A stretch of DNA of 40,147 nt from an uncultured Eubacteriales bacterium (lineage in GTDB: Bacteria; Bacillota; Clostridia; Lachnospirales; CAG-274), in assembly GCA_949738935.1 (NCBI GenBank), contig CATJCJ010000614.1:1-40147 (forward strand), written 5' to 3'. The translations under genes were made by a program, and so were the position numbers. Shown here piece after piece: positions 1-6,921 of this stretch (positions within the stretch are counted from its first letter, which is position 1; every line of letters starts with the position of its first letter). A model generated the notes under the pieces. It was given only the letters and a program-made list of their open reading frames with translations, did not search any database and was not told where the DNA came from.

Positions 1-16
1 CTTTTTTATGTTCCTA

Positions 17-1492
17 TTATGGTGGAGCGGAACACGCAATATCCGAACACGAGATAGTAGCCGTGTTCTGCCCCGAAATGTTGAAGGTAAAGACAATCCG
101 TCTGCCTTTGTCCCCATCATCGTAAACATAAACGGAGTTGACAAGGGTGTCTACCACCCTACGTTGATACTCAAGGTCATTCACGTCACCGCTCTTGAAC
201 GAAAGTAGCCAAAACATTATGCGCTCTTTCGTCAAGAGCGGTTTTTTCATTTCCTCTTTGGCTATCTGCCCCTCGATGTGGTTTTTCTCCGACTCAAGCT
301 CCTCAAGACGTTCCTTCGTGGTTGAGGTAATGATACCTTGTTCGATGGCAGTCATGAGGTTCTTTATTTTCTTCTTCACCTCTTTGAGCTGATCTTGCAG
401 ACCAGTGAGGTAGGTGGTGTCGGCGGATTCCTTCTCGAAGACTTCCATTGCCCTCGTTGCAATCTTCTCTATATTCTCGTCCGTGAGGACGTGCTGGACT
501 GTGAAGCGGACTACAAGCTCCTCTATCCAGTCCTTTTTCTCCACCTTCTTATTACACTGGTGCTTCCGCTTGCGGTCAATACACTTGTAATAATGGTGTA
601 CCTTCCCGGACTTCGATGTGCCACTCTCACCGACCATAGCCGACCCACAGTGACCGCAGAACAGCTTCGTGGTGAGTAAGTAGTCCTCATGGGCTTTTGT
701 CCTTGCTCGTGCCTTTGCATTGTGTGAGAGCATGGCTTGAACCTTCTCGAACAGAGCTTTATCGACAATCGCTGGCATACCGTTTGGCACAACTACGTCC
801 ATGAACTTGTATGTCCCGATATATTTTTCGTTCTTCAACAGGGTACGGAGACTGTTCTTATTGAAAGCGTTCCCTCGTGAGGTCTTGTACCCCTTCTCAT
901 TGCAGTAGTTTATGATCTGAGTTGCCGACATACCATCGGCATACATTTGGAAAATCTCTTGTACGATCTTCGCCCCTACAGGGTCAATTTGATATTTTCG
1001 GTCTTCCCCTACAGTGTAGCCCAATGCCAAACCAGCTCCCCCGGTGGCAATGCACTGTAGGGCATTTTCTTTCATGCCACGTTTGATATTCCGGGATAGG
1101 TTCTCCGAGTAATACTCAGCGTAACCCTCAAGGACTGACTCAAGGATAATGCCCTCCGGGGTGTCCGGCATGGGCTGTTTTGCATAGAAGACACGGACAC
1201 CGTTCTTCTTGAGCTTGGCTTTGTAGATGGCGGAGTCATATCTGTTACGAGCAAAGCGGTCAAGGGTGTACATGATAACCGCTTCAAACTGTCCCTTCTC
1301 GCTGTCCTTGATAAGCCGCTGGAAGCTGGGACGGTTGTCGGTCTTACCCGAAATCGCTCTGTCGCAATACTCATTTATGATCGTGAACCCATTCTTCAAG
1401 GCGAAGTCGTGACACTCACGGAGCTGACCTTCGATGGATTCTTCTCTCTGACTGTGGCTCGAATATCGAGCGTAAATTACCGCTTTCGTAAT
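17..1492 (-). CDS. int: Large serine recombinase (phage integrase), non-canonical start
   Basis: Site-specific recombinase expected to integrate and excise the phage. The catalytic N-terminus YARYSSHSQREESIEGQ, with nucleophile Ser about residue 11, is encoded only if translation begins upstream of the first TTG (1397-1399). The frame is open to a TAA seven codons before the ATT at 1490-1492. That ATT sits where homologues as I remember them have their initiator Met, next to a strong GGAGGTGAG. Next come the resolvase core (LDRFARNRYDSAIYKAK), a recombinase domain, a zinc ribbon (CGHCG then C-x(8)-C), a coiled coil about residues 365-415 and a C-terminal tail. Length 491 aa, usual for the family. 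ACG at 1487-1489 is the alternative start. The gene is divergent from the early operon and follows the repressor on the same strand. Function is sure, start is uncertain. Confidence 0.93.
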   Translation of the reverse strand: MTKAVIYARYSSHSQREESIEGQLRECHDFALKNGFTIINEYCDRAISGKTDNRPSFQRLIKDSEKGQFEAVIMYTLDRFARNRYDSAIYKAKLKKNGVRVFYAKQPMPDTPEGIILESVLEGYAEYYSENLSRNIKRGMKENALQCIATGGAGLALGYTVGEDRKYQIDPVGAKIVQEIFQMYADGMSATQIINYCNEKGYKTSRGNAFNKNSLRTLLKNEKYIGTYKFMDVVVPNGMPAIVDKALFEKVQAMLSHNAKARARTKAHEDYLLTTKLFCGHCGSAMVGESGTSKSGKVHHYYKCIDRKRKHQCNKKVEKKDWIEELVVRFTVQHVLTDENIEKIATRAMEVFEKESADTTYLTGLQDQLKEVKKKIKNLMTAIEQGIITSTTKERLEELESEKNHIEGQIAKEEMKKPLLTKERIMFWLLSFKSGDVNDLEYQRRVVDTLVNSVYVYDDGDKGRRIVFTFNISGQNTATISCSDIACSAPP

Positions 1493-1540
1493 CTCACCTC
1501 CAATAGCTTCTTACGTCTCAGCAGTTCTATAGGAATAACC

Positions 1541-1900
1541 TTAGACTGCCGCAGTATTGTCTTTATCCCCCTCTAACTCCTCTCGGTTCTCAAAGTCATA
1601 GACCATGCTCATGAACTCATGCTTCGCTCTCCGGGACAGGGAACGGTAGACTCTGAGAATGTCCTGTTCGTCTTCGTCTTTCGGCTGTACCTCCGGGGAG
1701 AGGTCTTCTGCGTCAGCAAAGAAATCCATTACGGAGCAGTTCAGCTTTTCAGCGAACAGCACCATTTCGGTTTCCTTCGGAAGCGAACCGTTGTTGATGG
1801 CAGTCACCTTCGATGTAGACATACCCAAACTCTTGATAAAGGCGGTGAGTGTGACTCCTCTTGCTTTGCAAATGCGGTTGATGTTCTCTGCGAATGTCAT
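1541..1900 (-). CDS. Phage repressor, XRE/Cro-CI helix-turn-helix
   Basis: 119-aa protein with an N-terminal helix-turn-helix (FAENINRICKARGVTLTAFI, then LGMSTSKVTAINNG) about residues 3-55. The C-terminal part is charged (AEDLSPEV...DEDEQDILRVYRSLSRR). No LexA-type Ser/Lys autoprotease is visible. The ATG at 1898-1900 follows a clean GAGGAGG and is preferred over upstream extensions, which would run through promoter sequence. It is the likely lysogeny repressor: it lies between the integrase and the early control region, is transcribed from a predicted leftward promoter at 2078-2106, and the adjacent DNA carries three copies of one palindrome. The DNA target is inferred, not shown. Confidence 0.88.
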   Translation of the reverse strand: MTFAENINRICKARGVTLTAFIKSLGMSTSKVTAINNGSLPKETEMVLFAEKLNCSVMDFFADAEDLSPEVQPKDEDEQDILRVYRSLSRRAKHEFMSMVYDFENREELEGDKDNTAAV

Positions 1901-1924
1901 GGTAATTCCTCCTCGCAAAAATAA

Positions 1925-1943
1925 AATTCGTGTTTTTAGAATT
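1925..1943. promoter_or_regulatory. Putative repressor operator O1
   Basis: Palindrome AATTCG-TGTTTTT-AGAATT (6-7-6), the first of three similar sites here. It lies between the repressor start codon and the rightward promoter. Spacing to O2 is 30 bp, about three helical turns. Confidence 0.6.
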
Positions 1944-1949
1944 TCCCTA

Positions 1950-1978
1950 TTGACAATTCGCAAAATAAGAATTATAAT
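1950..1978 (+). promoter_or_regulatory. Rightward early promoter
   Basis: Perfect sigma70/sigmaA promoter: TTGACA at 1950-1955, 17-bp spacer, TATAAT at 1973-1978. It reads rightward into the Cro-like gene at 2149 and the early operon. The spacer is filled by operator O2, so repressor binding would exclude RNA polymerase. An almost identical promoter is at 21135-21163. Confidence 0.8.
1955..1973. promoter_or_regulatory. Putative repressor operator O2, inside the promoter spacer
   Basis: AATTCG-CAAAATA-AGAATT, same 6-7-6 layout as O1. It occupies the spacer between -35 and -10 and overlaps each by one base. Nearly the same 19 bp recur at 21140-21158. Confidence 0.65.
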
Positions 1979-1988
1979 AAGAACAAGA

Positions 1989-2007
1989 AATTCGGAAATC
2001 ACGAATC
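1989..2007. promoter_or_regulatory. Putative repressor operator O3
   Basis: AATTCG-GAAATCA-CGAATC, one mismatch in the right half. Its centre is 34 bp from O2. It lies just downstream of the predicted rightward transcription start, so it could block elongation or support cooperative binding. A weaker match lies at 2111-2129 and a half-site at 2089-2094. Confidence 0.5.
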
Positions 2008-2077
2008 GGCAATAAGAAACCGACCTCTCAGAATTGGCAGTTCCGAGAAGTTGAAGTTGTTGTATAGTCCTATAACA

Positions 2078-2106
2078 ATAATAACAATAATTCGCCTTTT
2101 TGTCAA
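2078..2106 (-). promoter_or_regulatory. Leftward promoter for repressor and perhaps integrase
   Basis: On the minus strand TTGACA (2101-2106), 17-bp spacer, TATTAT (2078-2083). It fires leftward towards the repressor and faces the rightward promoter. The predicted starts are roughly 85 bp apart, so the two transcripts converge. Confidence 0.7.
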
Positions 2107-2148
2107 TAGTGATTCCGATTTTCAGAACTGCGAAAGGAGGAAAATTCT

Positions 2149-2355
2149 ATGAGTCAGATTCAAGAGCGAATGAAGAAGCTCGGTATCAAACAGGTGGATA
2201 TGATCTTGGAGCTGAGAGAGCGAGGTATCACAGTCCAGCCGCCCGAAATGTCGAGTATCATTCGTGGAGTCTACACCTACCCCAAAGCGAAGGTAGTCCT
2301 CGATGAATGTGACAAGATTCTCACCGAACGTGAACGTAAGCGTGAGTCTCAGTGA
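2149..2355 (+). CDS. Small Cro/Rep-like DNA-binding protein
   Basis: 68-aa basic protein (MSQIQERMKKLGIKQVDMI...), first gene of the rightward early operon, preceded by AAAGGAGG. It looks like a minimal helix-turn-helix: a helix about residues 3-20, then EMSSIIRGVYTYPKAKVVLDECDKIL, whose SxIIRG resembles the recognition helix of XRE-type proteins. Small proteins of this kind are common as the first early gene of clostridial prophages. Its position opposite the repressor suggests a Cro or anti-repressor role. No direct evidence for the binding site. Confidence 0.7.
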   Translation: MSQIQERMKKLGIKQVDMILELRERGITVQPPEMSSIIRGVYTYPKAKVVLDECDKILTERERKRESQ

Positions 2356-2500
2356 TTCACAGATTAACGACCTCGCACGACCATTGATGGGGATTTTGGA
2401 AGCGTTCTACCAAGACCCGAAGAATGAGGAGGACTTTCAAAAATGGCTACTGAGTGTAGAAGAACAAAAAGCAAAAGAATCAATAGAAACAAGCTCATGA
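2303..2500 (+). CDS. Hypothetical small acidic protein
   Basis: At most 65 aa, overlapping the end of the preceding gene. The likely genuine part is SLSDSQINDLARPLMGILEAFYQDP...EDFQKWLLSVEEQ, an amphipathic helical protein. Starts are ambiguous: ATG 2303 has only a weak AAGG, and GTG at 2330 and 2342 have no obvious ribosome-binding site. It ends 58 nt inside the following transglycosylase gene, in another frame. Function unknown. Confidence 0.5.
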   Translation: MNVTRFSPNVNVSVSLSDSQINDLARPLMGILEAFYQDPKNEEDFQKWLLSVEEQKAKESIETSS

Positions 2501-3114
2501 AGGTGTATGCCTATGGCATTCTCCTGTTGCTGGTAGTAATCGGCGGTGTCATGGGGCTTCTGATTGGTAGAGCAACCGCCCCGGTCAACACTGAGATCGT
2601 AACCGAGACAGTGACAGTGGAAGTACCTGTCTACGAAGCAGACAAGCTCCCGGAACTTGGGGAAGTGTTCTACTATGACATACCTCTCTCCGACAGCCTA
2701 CAGCGATACATCTACGAGGTGTGCGCCGATGAAGGTGTCCCGGTGACACTGGTGCTGGCAATGATCGAGCATGAAAGCCGATTCAATCCCGAAGTGGTTT
2801 CCTCCACTGACGATTACGGTCTCATGCAGATCAACGAAGTGAACCATGAGTGGCTTGAAGAAGATTTTCGCTGTGCCGATATGCTGAATCCTTATCAGAA
2901 CGTGTTCTGTGGGATAAAGATTATCGCCAAGTACATTGAAAAGTACGAGGACGATTACGGCAAAGCTCTGATGGCTTACAACATGGGTGACTACGGAGCG
3001 AGAAAAGCATGGCAGAACGGTGTGACAAGCACTAACTACTCCACCAGCATTCTTGAGCTTATGCAAAAGTATGAGGAGGTGTCGCACAGTGCCAACAGTA
3101 ATGCAACTGAGTAA
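2443..3114 (+). CDS. Membrane-anchored lytic transglycosylase (SLT fold)
   Basis: 223 aa. A basic N-terminus is followed by one transmembrane segment about residues 20-42 (YGILLLLVVIGGVMGLLI), then an extracytoplasmic SLT domain. The motif IEHESRFNPEVVS (Glu111 the presumed catalytic residue), DDYGLMQIN and MAYNMGDYGARK match the goose-lysozyme/SLT family, which cleaves peptidoglycan to 1,6-anhydromuropeptides. The ATG at 2443 follows GAGGAGG; ATG 2497 is an alternative. It is unusual for a peptidoglycan enzyme to sit in the early operon beside replication genes. It might act on the envelope after infection or in the lysogen rather than in lysis. Confidence 0.85.
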   Translation: MATECRRTKSKRINRNKLMKVYAYGILLLLVVIGGVMGLLIGRATAPVNTEIVTETVTVEVPVYEADKLPELGEVFYYDIPLSDSLQRYIYEVCADEGVPVTLVLAMIEHESRFNPEVVSSTDDYGLMQINEVNHEWLEEDFRCADMLNPYQNVFCGIKIIAKYIEKYEDDYGKALMAYNMGDYGARKAWQNGVTSTNYSTSILELMQKYEEVSHSANSNATE

Positions 3115-3259
3115 CGGTAAGGTCGAGACACTTCTGACAGAACGAGACTTCGCTTACCTCATTGAACAGCACATGGGGTATGAAGCGGCTGATTACTTCC
3201 GCAGTCTCATGGAAGAACTTGAACACTACCGGGAGGAGGACGCAGACTATGACAAATAA
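3089..3259 (+). CDS. Hypothetical small protein
   Basis: 56 aa from a GTG preceded by GAGGAGG with 9-nt spacing, overlapping the transglycosylase end by 26 nt. The sequence (TLLTERDFAYLIEQHMGYEAADYF...) is acidic and helical with no recognised domain. Tight overlaps on both sides place it in the early operon. A TTG at 3053 is possible but lacks a ribosome-binding site. Confidence 0.6.
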   Translation: MPTVMQLSNGKVETLLTERDFAYLIEQHMGYEAADYFRSLMEELEHYREEDADYDK

Positions 3260-3644
3260 GAAAATTGGCAACGATTTTGAGTCTGACTTCTGCGAAATCC
3301 TTTTCAACGAAGGGTTTTGGGTACATAACATGGCTCAAAACGCAAGCGGTCAACCAGCAGATGTGATCGCCGCCCGGAACGGCAAAACGTACCTTATCGA
3401 CTGCAAGGTATGTTCCGTCCGAGGGTTCGCACTCTCTCGAATGGAGGAAAACCAAGACCTCTCGATGGAGCTGTGGAAAGCCTGTGGTAATGGCGAAGGT
3501 TGGTTCGCTGTACTTATCGGAGAGCAGATCGCTATGATTCCGCACTTCACCGTAAAGGCTCTGAGAAATCAGCAGTCCTATATGAATGAGCTGGAAATCA
3601 GAGAATACGGCACTCCGCTTGAGAAGTGGTTAAAGAAGAAATGA
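3249..3644 (+). CDS. Holliday-junction-resolvase-like PD-(D/E)xK nuclease
   Basis: 131 aa from the ATG following GGGAGGAGG. It shows the Hjc/RecU-type nuclease core: Glu11 in GNDFESDF, Asp38 in GQPADVIAAR, and Asp51-x-Lys53 in YLIDCKV. Such enzymes cut branched DNA during phage recombination and packaging. It overlaps the preceding gene and ends in an ATGA overlap with the helicase gene, which points to coordinated expression with replication functions. A Vrr-NUC-type or other PD-(D/E)xK nuclease cannot be excluded. Confidence 0.8.
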   Translation: MTNKKIGNDFESDFCEILFNEGFWVHNMAQNASGQPADVIAARNGKTYLIDCKVCSVRGFALSRMEENQDLSMELWKACGNGEGWFAVLIGEQIAMIPHFTVKALRNQQSYMNELEIREYGTPLEKWLKKK

Positions 3645-5038
3645 AAGTAACCGTCTCAAACACACTGGCAGTCGAAAACCCTACCGCAGAAGTAATGATG
3701 TGGTGCAAGAAGAATCTCACGATTGCGAACCCGGAATATGCCAAGAAAGCTCGTATGAATTTTTGGCTCGGTGACACCCCGGCGAAGCTCAGTCTCTATG
3801 AGCAAGATGGGGACACGCTGATTCTTCCGTTTGGTACGCTCCGCACACTGCCGGACTGTATCACCAACGAAGCATACTTTGTCAGCTCGTTTGCTGACGC
3901 TGTGGACGTGTTTTACGGTGAGGGCGATATTCCGCTCTATGACTACCAAAAAACCGCTGTGGAAGCCGTGTGCAAGGCACAGTACGGTATTCTGCAAAGT
4001 CCAGCCGGAAGCGGCAAAACGCAGATGGGTATTGCACTGGTGAAGAAATACGGCAAACGTGCATTATGGCTCACGCACACTCTCGATCTTCTCCGACAGA
4101 GTAAAGCTCGTGCAGAAATGTACATGGACGAAAAGCTCATGGGGACGATCACCGAGGGCAAGGTCAATATCGGTAAGGGTATCACCTTCGCCACGATTCA
4201 GACCATGTGCAAGCTCGACCTGTCCCGGTACAAGGATTTTTGGGACGTGATTATCGTGGACGAATGTCACCGATGTTCCGGCACTCCTACTGCTATGACG
4301 CAGTTCTACAAGGTGCTGAACAGCTTGGCGGCTCGACACAAAATCGGTCTCTCCGCAACGGTACACAGGTCAGATGGAATGATCGAAGCTACCTACGCTC
4401 TCCTCGGTCATGTGGTCTACACAGTACCCGATGAAGCTGTCGGAGACAAGATCATGAAGGTAGGCATTCTCCCGGTTGGCACTGGTGTAGAGATTGACCG
4501 AAAGTGTCTCAACACTGACGGTACTTTGAACTACGCAAAGCTCATTTCCTACCTCACAGAAAATCTTCACCGGGAGGAAGTCATTGTCAACACCTTAAAG
4601 CTCAACGAGGGTAAGAGCTGTCTGATTCTCTCTGACAGGCTCGGTCACTTGGAACACCTCATGAACTGGCTACCAGCTCACATGAGGAAGGACGCTGTGA
4701 TGGTGAGCGGCAAAATGACAACGAAAAAAGGCAAGGCAGAACGAGAACAGGCTATTGAGGATATGCGAACCGGGAAGAAAAAGTACCTGTTTGCGACCTA
4801 CGCACTGGCGAAGGAAGGTCTCGACATACCGTGTTTGGAGCGGTTGTTCCTCACTACCCCTCAGAAGGATTACGCAGTGGTGACGCAGAGTATCGGCAGA
4901 ATCGCTCGTGTTTGTGAGGGTAAGGCAGAACCTATCGCCTATGACTTCGTAGACAATATTGCCTACCTCGTGAAGTCCTACAAGAAACGCTGTACGACCT
5001 ACCGTAAGAACGGTTGCTACTTTGTTGAGGGGGTGTAG
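3641..5038 (+). CDS. Superfamily 2 DNA/RNA helicase
   Basis: 465 aa from the ATG overlapping the nuclease stop (ATGA). The SF2 motifs appear in order: Walker A SPAGSGKTQ about residue 120, ATIQTM (motif Ib region), DECH box VDECHR about 206, LSATVHR motif III about 237, and motif VI QSIGRIAR about 415. This is the ATP-dependent translocase of RecG/UvsW-like phage helicases, probably used for replication restart or recombination. A start at GTG 3626 would only add MVKEE. The next gene follows after 2 nt. Confidence 0.92.
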   Translation: MKVTVSNTLAVENPTAEVMMWCKKNLTIANPEYAKKARMNFWLGDTPAKLSLYEQDGDTLILPFGTLRTLPDCITNEAYFVSSFADAVDVFYGEGDIPLYDYQKTAVEAVCKAQYGILQSPAGSGKTQMGIALVKKYGKRALWLTHTLDLLRQSKARAEMYMDEKLMGTITEGKVNIGKGITFATIQTMCKLDLSRYKDFWDVIIVDECHRCSGTPTAMTQFYKVLNSLAARHKIGLSATVHRSDGMIEATYALLGHVVYTVPDEAVGDKIMKVGILPVGTGVEIDRKCLNTDGTLNYAKLISYLTENLHREEVIVNTLKLNEGKSCLILSDRLGHLEHLMNWLPAHMRKDAVMVSGKMTTKKGKAEREQAIEDMRTGKKKYLFATYALAKEGLDIPCLERLFLTTPQKDYAVVTQSIGRIARVCEGKAEPIAYDFVDNIAYLVKSYKKRCTTYRKNGCYFVEGV

Positions 5039-5040
5039 TC

Positions 5041-6921
5041 ATGTGCGTAAGGGGGGGGGCTTTAATTGGTCTCATAGACGTAGACGGTCACAACTACCCG
5101 AACTTATGTCTCATGAAACTCTCTGCCTATCACAAGTCTATCGGAGATCATGTCGAATGGCATAACCCCGACAGCGAACAGCAATACGACATAGTGTATA
5201 TGTCGAAAGTGTTCAGCGAAGCGTACTCCCCGGACGTTCCCGAACCCACAAATGCCGCTCGTGTAATCAAAGGCGGCACAGGCTACGCAATCAAGCTCGA
5301 AGACGGAAAAGAGGTTTACCACAAGGAATTAGACCCTCCTCTCCCGGCAGAGATCGAAAGCATATACCCCGATTACAGTCTTTACCCGGAATATACAGGG
5401 TACGGACTACCGCTGAAAAAGCAAACCGCATACGGTTTTCTCAGTCGAGGTTGTCCGAGAGGTTGTGAGTTCTGTCATGTGGCGGCAAAGGAAGGTCGGT
5501 GCGCTTACAAAGTTGCTGATTTATCTCAGTTTTGGAACGGTCAAGGCACGATCTGTCTGAGTGACCCCAACATTCTCGCTTGCCCCGGAGCGGTTGATCT
5601 GCTTACACAGTTGAAAGAGTCCGGCGCAAAGGTCGAGTTCAATCAAGGCTTGGACGCAAGGCTCATTACACCGCAGAAAGCAGAGCTGTTGGCGAGTATG
5701 AAGTTGAAAGTACCTCACTTCGCAATGGATACGATGAAGTCTCTCGAACCAGTGAAGAAGGGTGTCAAGCTCTATGTGGACGCTTACAAGCGGAAGCATG
5801 GGAAATGGGATTGGAGGAATGCAAAAGTCTTCTGTCTCACGAACTTCGATACGACCCATGAACAGGATATGCAACGAATAAGGGCAATCCAAGAGTGCGA
5901 GTGCCAACCGTATGTAATGATTTACAACAAGCCCTCTGCTCCTCCTATCACCCGGAGATTACAGAGGTGGACGAACAGCACAATGCTGTATGCCAAAACC
6001 CAAGACTTCAATGAGTATCAGCGTATGAACTACAAAACAGTTTTGGAAGGAAGTGGTGAAAAGAAAATGCGATTGATTGTTTATGACTGCGAGGTGTTCT
6101 GCGAGGACTGGCTTGTGATCTTCAAGGACATTGAGACAGGTCAGTACACAGTTATTCACAACGACACCGAAGAAATGAAGCAGTGTATCTCCGAAGACTG
6201 TATCTATGTAGGTTTCAACTCGAAGCACTACGACCAGTTCATTATCAAGGCGATATGCTGTGGGTTCACTCCACAGGAAGTGAAACAGGTCAATGACTTC
6301 ATTATTGGCGGCGGTCAAGGTTGGGAGTGTCCTATGCTCCGAGACCAGTACTTCCGTTTCAACAATGTAGACATTAAAGACGATATGCAGATGGGCTTGT
6401 CCCTCAAGGCAATCGAAGGGCATTTGGGTATGTCCGTAGAGGAAACCTCCGTATCGTTCGACATTGACCGTCCTCTGACTGAGGAAGAACTGAAAGAAAC
6501 GGTGTTCTACTGTAAGCACGATGTTGACACAACGGAAAAGCTCGTAGAGCTTCGCCGGGACTATCTGAAATCCAAAATCAACATCGGTAGGCTCGCCGGG
6601 ATTGATGAAGTCAAGGCAATGGGTATGACAAATGCCAAACTGACTGCGGCTCTCCTTCAAGGTACGAAGAAACCGCACGATGATGAACGGCAGTACCAGT
6701 ACCCTCCGAACCTCAAGCGTGATCTGATTCCGCCGGAAGTGTTCGAGTTCTTTGACCGAATGAGAAACCCGGAACTGAGCGATAAGGAGATATTCTCCTC
6801 CAAGATCGAGATTATGATTGGTGATTGTCCTGTGACTATCGGTTATGGCGGCATTCACGGTGCTATCCCGAATTATATGTGGAAGGAGGAATGTGACCCA
6901 TGCGTAAGCGAAAGAGAATAA
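5041..6921 (+). CDS. Radical SAM protein fused to family B DNA polymerase exonuclease half
   Basis: 626-aa open frame with two modules. Residues 1-342 look like a phage radical SAM protein: IGLIDVDGHNYPNL, then FLSRGCPRGCEFCHV with C138-x3-C142-x2-C145 to ligate a 4Fe-4S cluster; the substrate is unknown. From Met343 (6067) the frame continues as a B-family 3'-5' exonuclease: YDCEVF (Asp349, Glu351), GFNSKHYD, and YCKHD at 490-494. It ends at TAA 6919, just before polymerase motif A, which is encoded in another frame from 6900. A G9 tract at 5051-5059 immediately follows the start codon. The exonuclease may also start at ATG 6067, whose ribosome-binding site is weak. The fusion could be real or due to a lost stop codon. 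Confidence 0.82.
   Translation: MCVRGGALIGLIDVDGHNYPNLCLMKLSAYHKSIGDHVEWHNPDSEQQYDIVYMSKVFSEAYSPDVPEPTNAARVIKGGTGYAIKLEDGKEVYHKELDPPLPAEIESIYPDYSLYPEYTGYGLPLKKQTAYGFLSRGCPRGCEFCHVAAKEGRCAYKVADLSQFWNGQGTICLSDPNILACPGAVDLLTQLKESGAKVEFNQGLDARLITPQKAELLASMKLKVPHFAMDTMKSLEPVKKGVKLYVDAYKRKHGKWDWRNAKVFCLTNFDTTHEQDMQRIRAIQECECQPYVMIYNKPSAPPITRRLQRWTNSTMLYAKTQDFNEYQRMNYKTVLEGSGEKKMRLIVYDCEVFCEDWLVIFKDIETGQYTVIHNDTEEMKQCISEDCIYVGFNSKHYDQFIIKAICCGFTPQEVKQVNDFIIGGGQGWECPMLRDQYFRFNNVDIKDDMQMGLSLKAIEGHLGMSVEETSVSFDIDRPLTEEELKETVFYCKHDVDTTEKLVELRRDYLKSKINIGRLAGIDEVKAMGMTNAKLTAALLQGTKKPHDDERQYQYPPNLKRDLIPPEVFEFFDRMRNPELSDKEIFSSKIEIMIGDCPVTIGYGGIHGAIPNYMWKEECDPCVSERE
5051..5059 (+). repeat. G9 homopolymer at the start of the radical SAM gene
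   Basis: Nine consecutive G in codons 4-7. One G more shifts the frame to a stop after about 40 codons, so tract-length change would switch the protein off. This is one of two long G tracts in the window. Confidence 0.85.

Noticed and set aside
1-16. Attachment site at the left edge
   Set aside because: Only 16 bases lie beyond the integrase stop and no matching core is identifiable at the other end, so an att site cannot be supported.
523-1374. ORFs overlapping the integrase in other frames on the minus strand (523-792, 1072-1374)
   Set aside because: They are Arg/Ser-rich shadow frames inside a clearly coding integrase, with no ribosome-binding site or recognisable domain.
5959-6858. 299-aa antisense ORF opposite the polymerase exonuclease, and similar long antisense ORFs (6873-8000, 24884-26092, 26406-27629, 33901-35115, 35566-37302)
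   Set aside because: Long antisense openness follows from codon bias of the sense genes; translations lack domain motifs and ribosome-binding sites.
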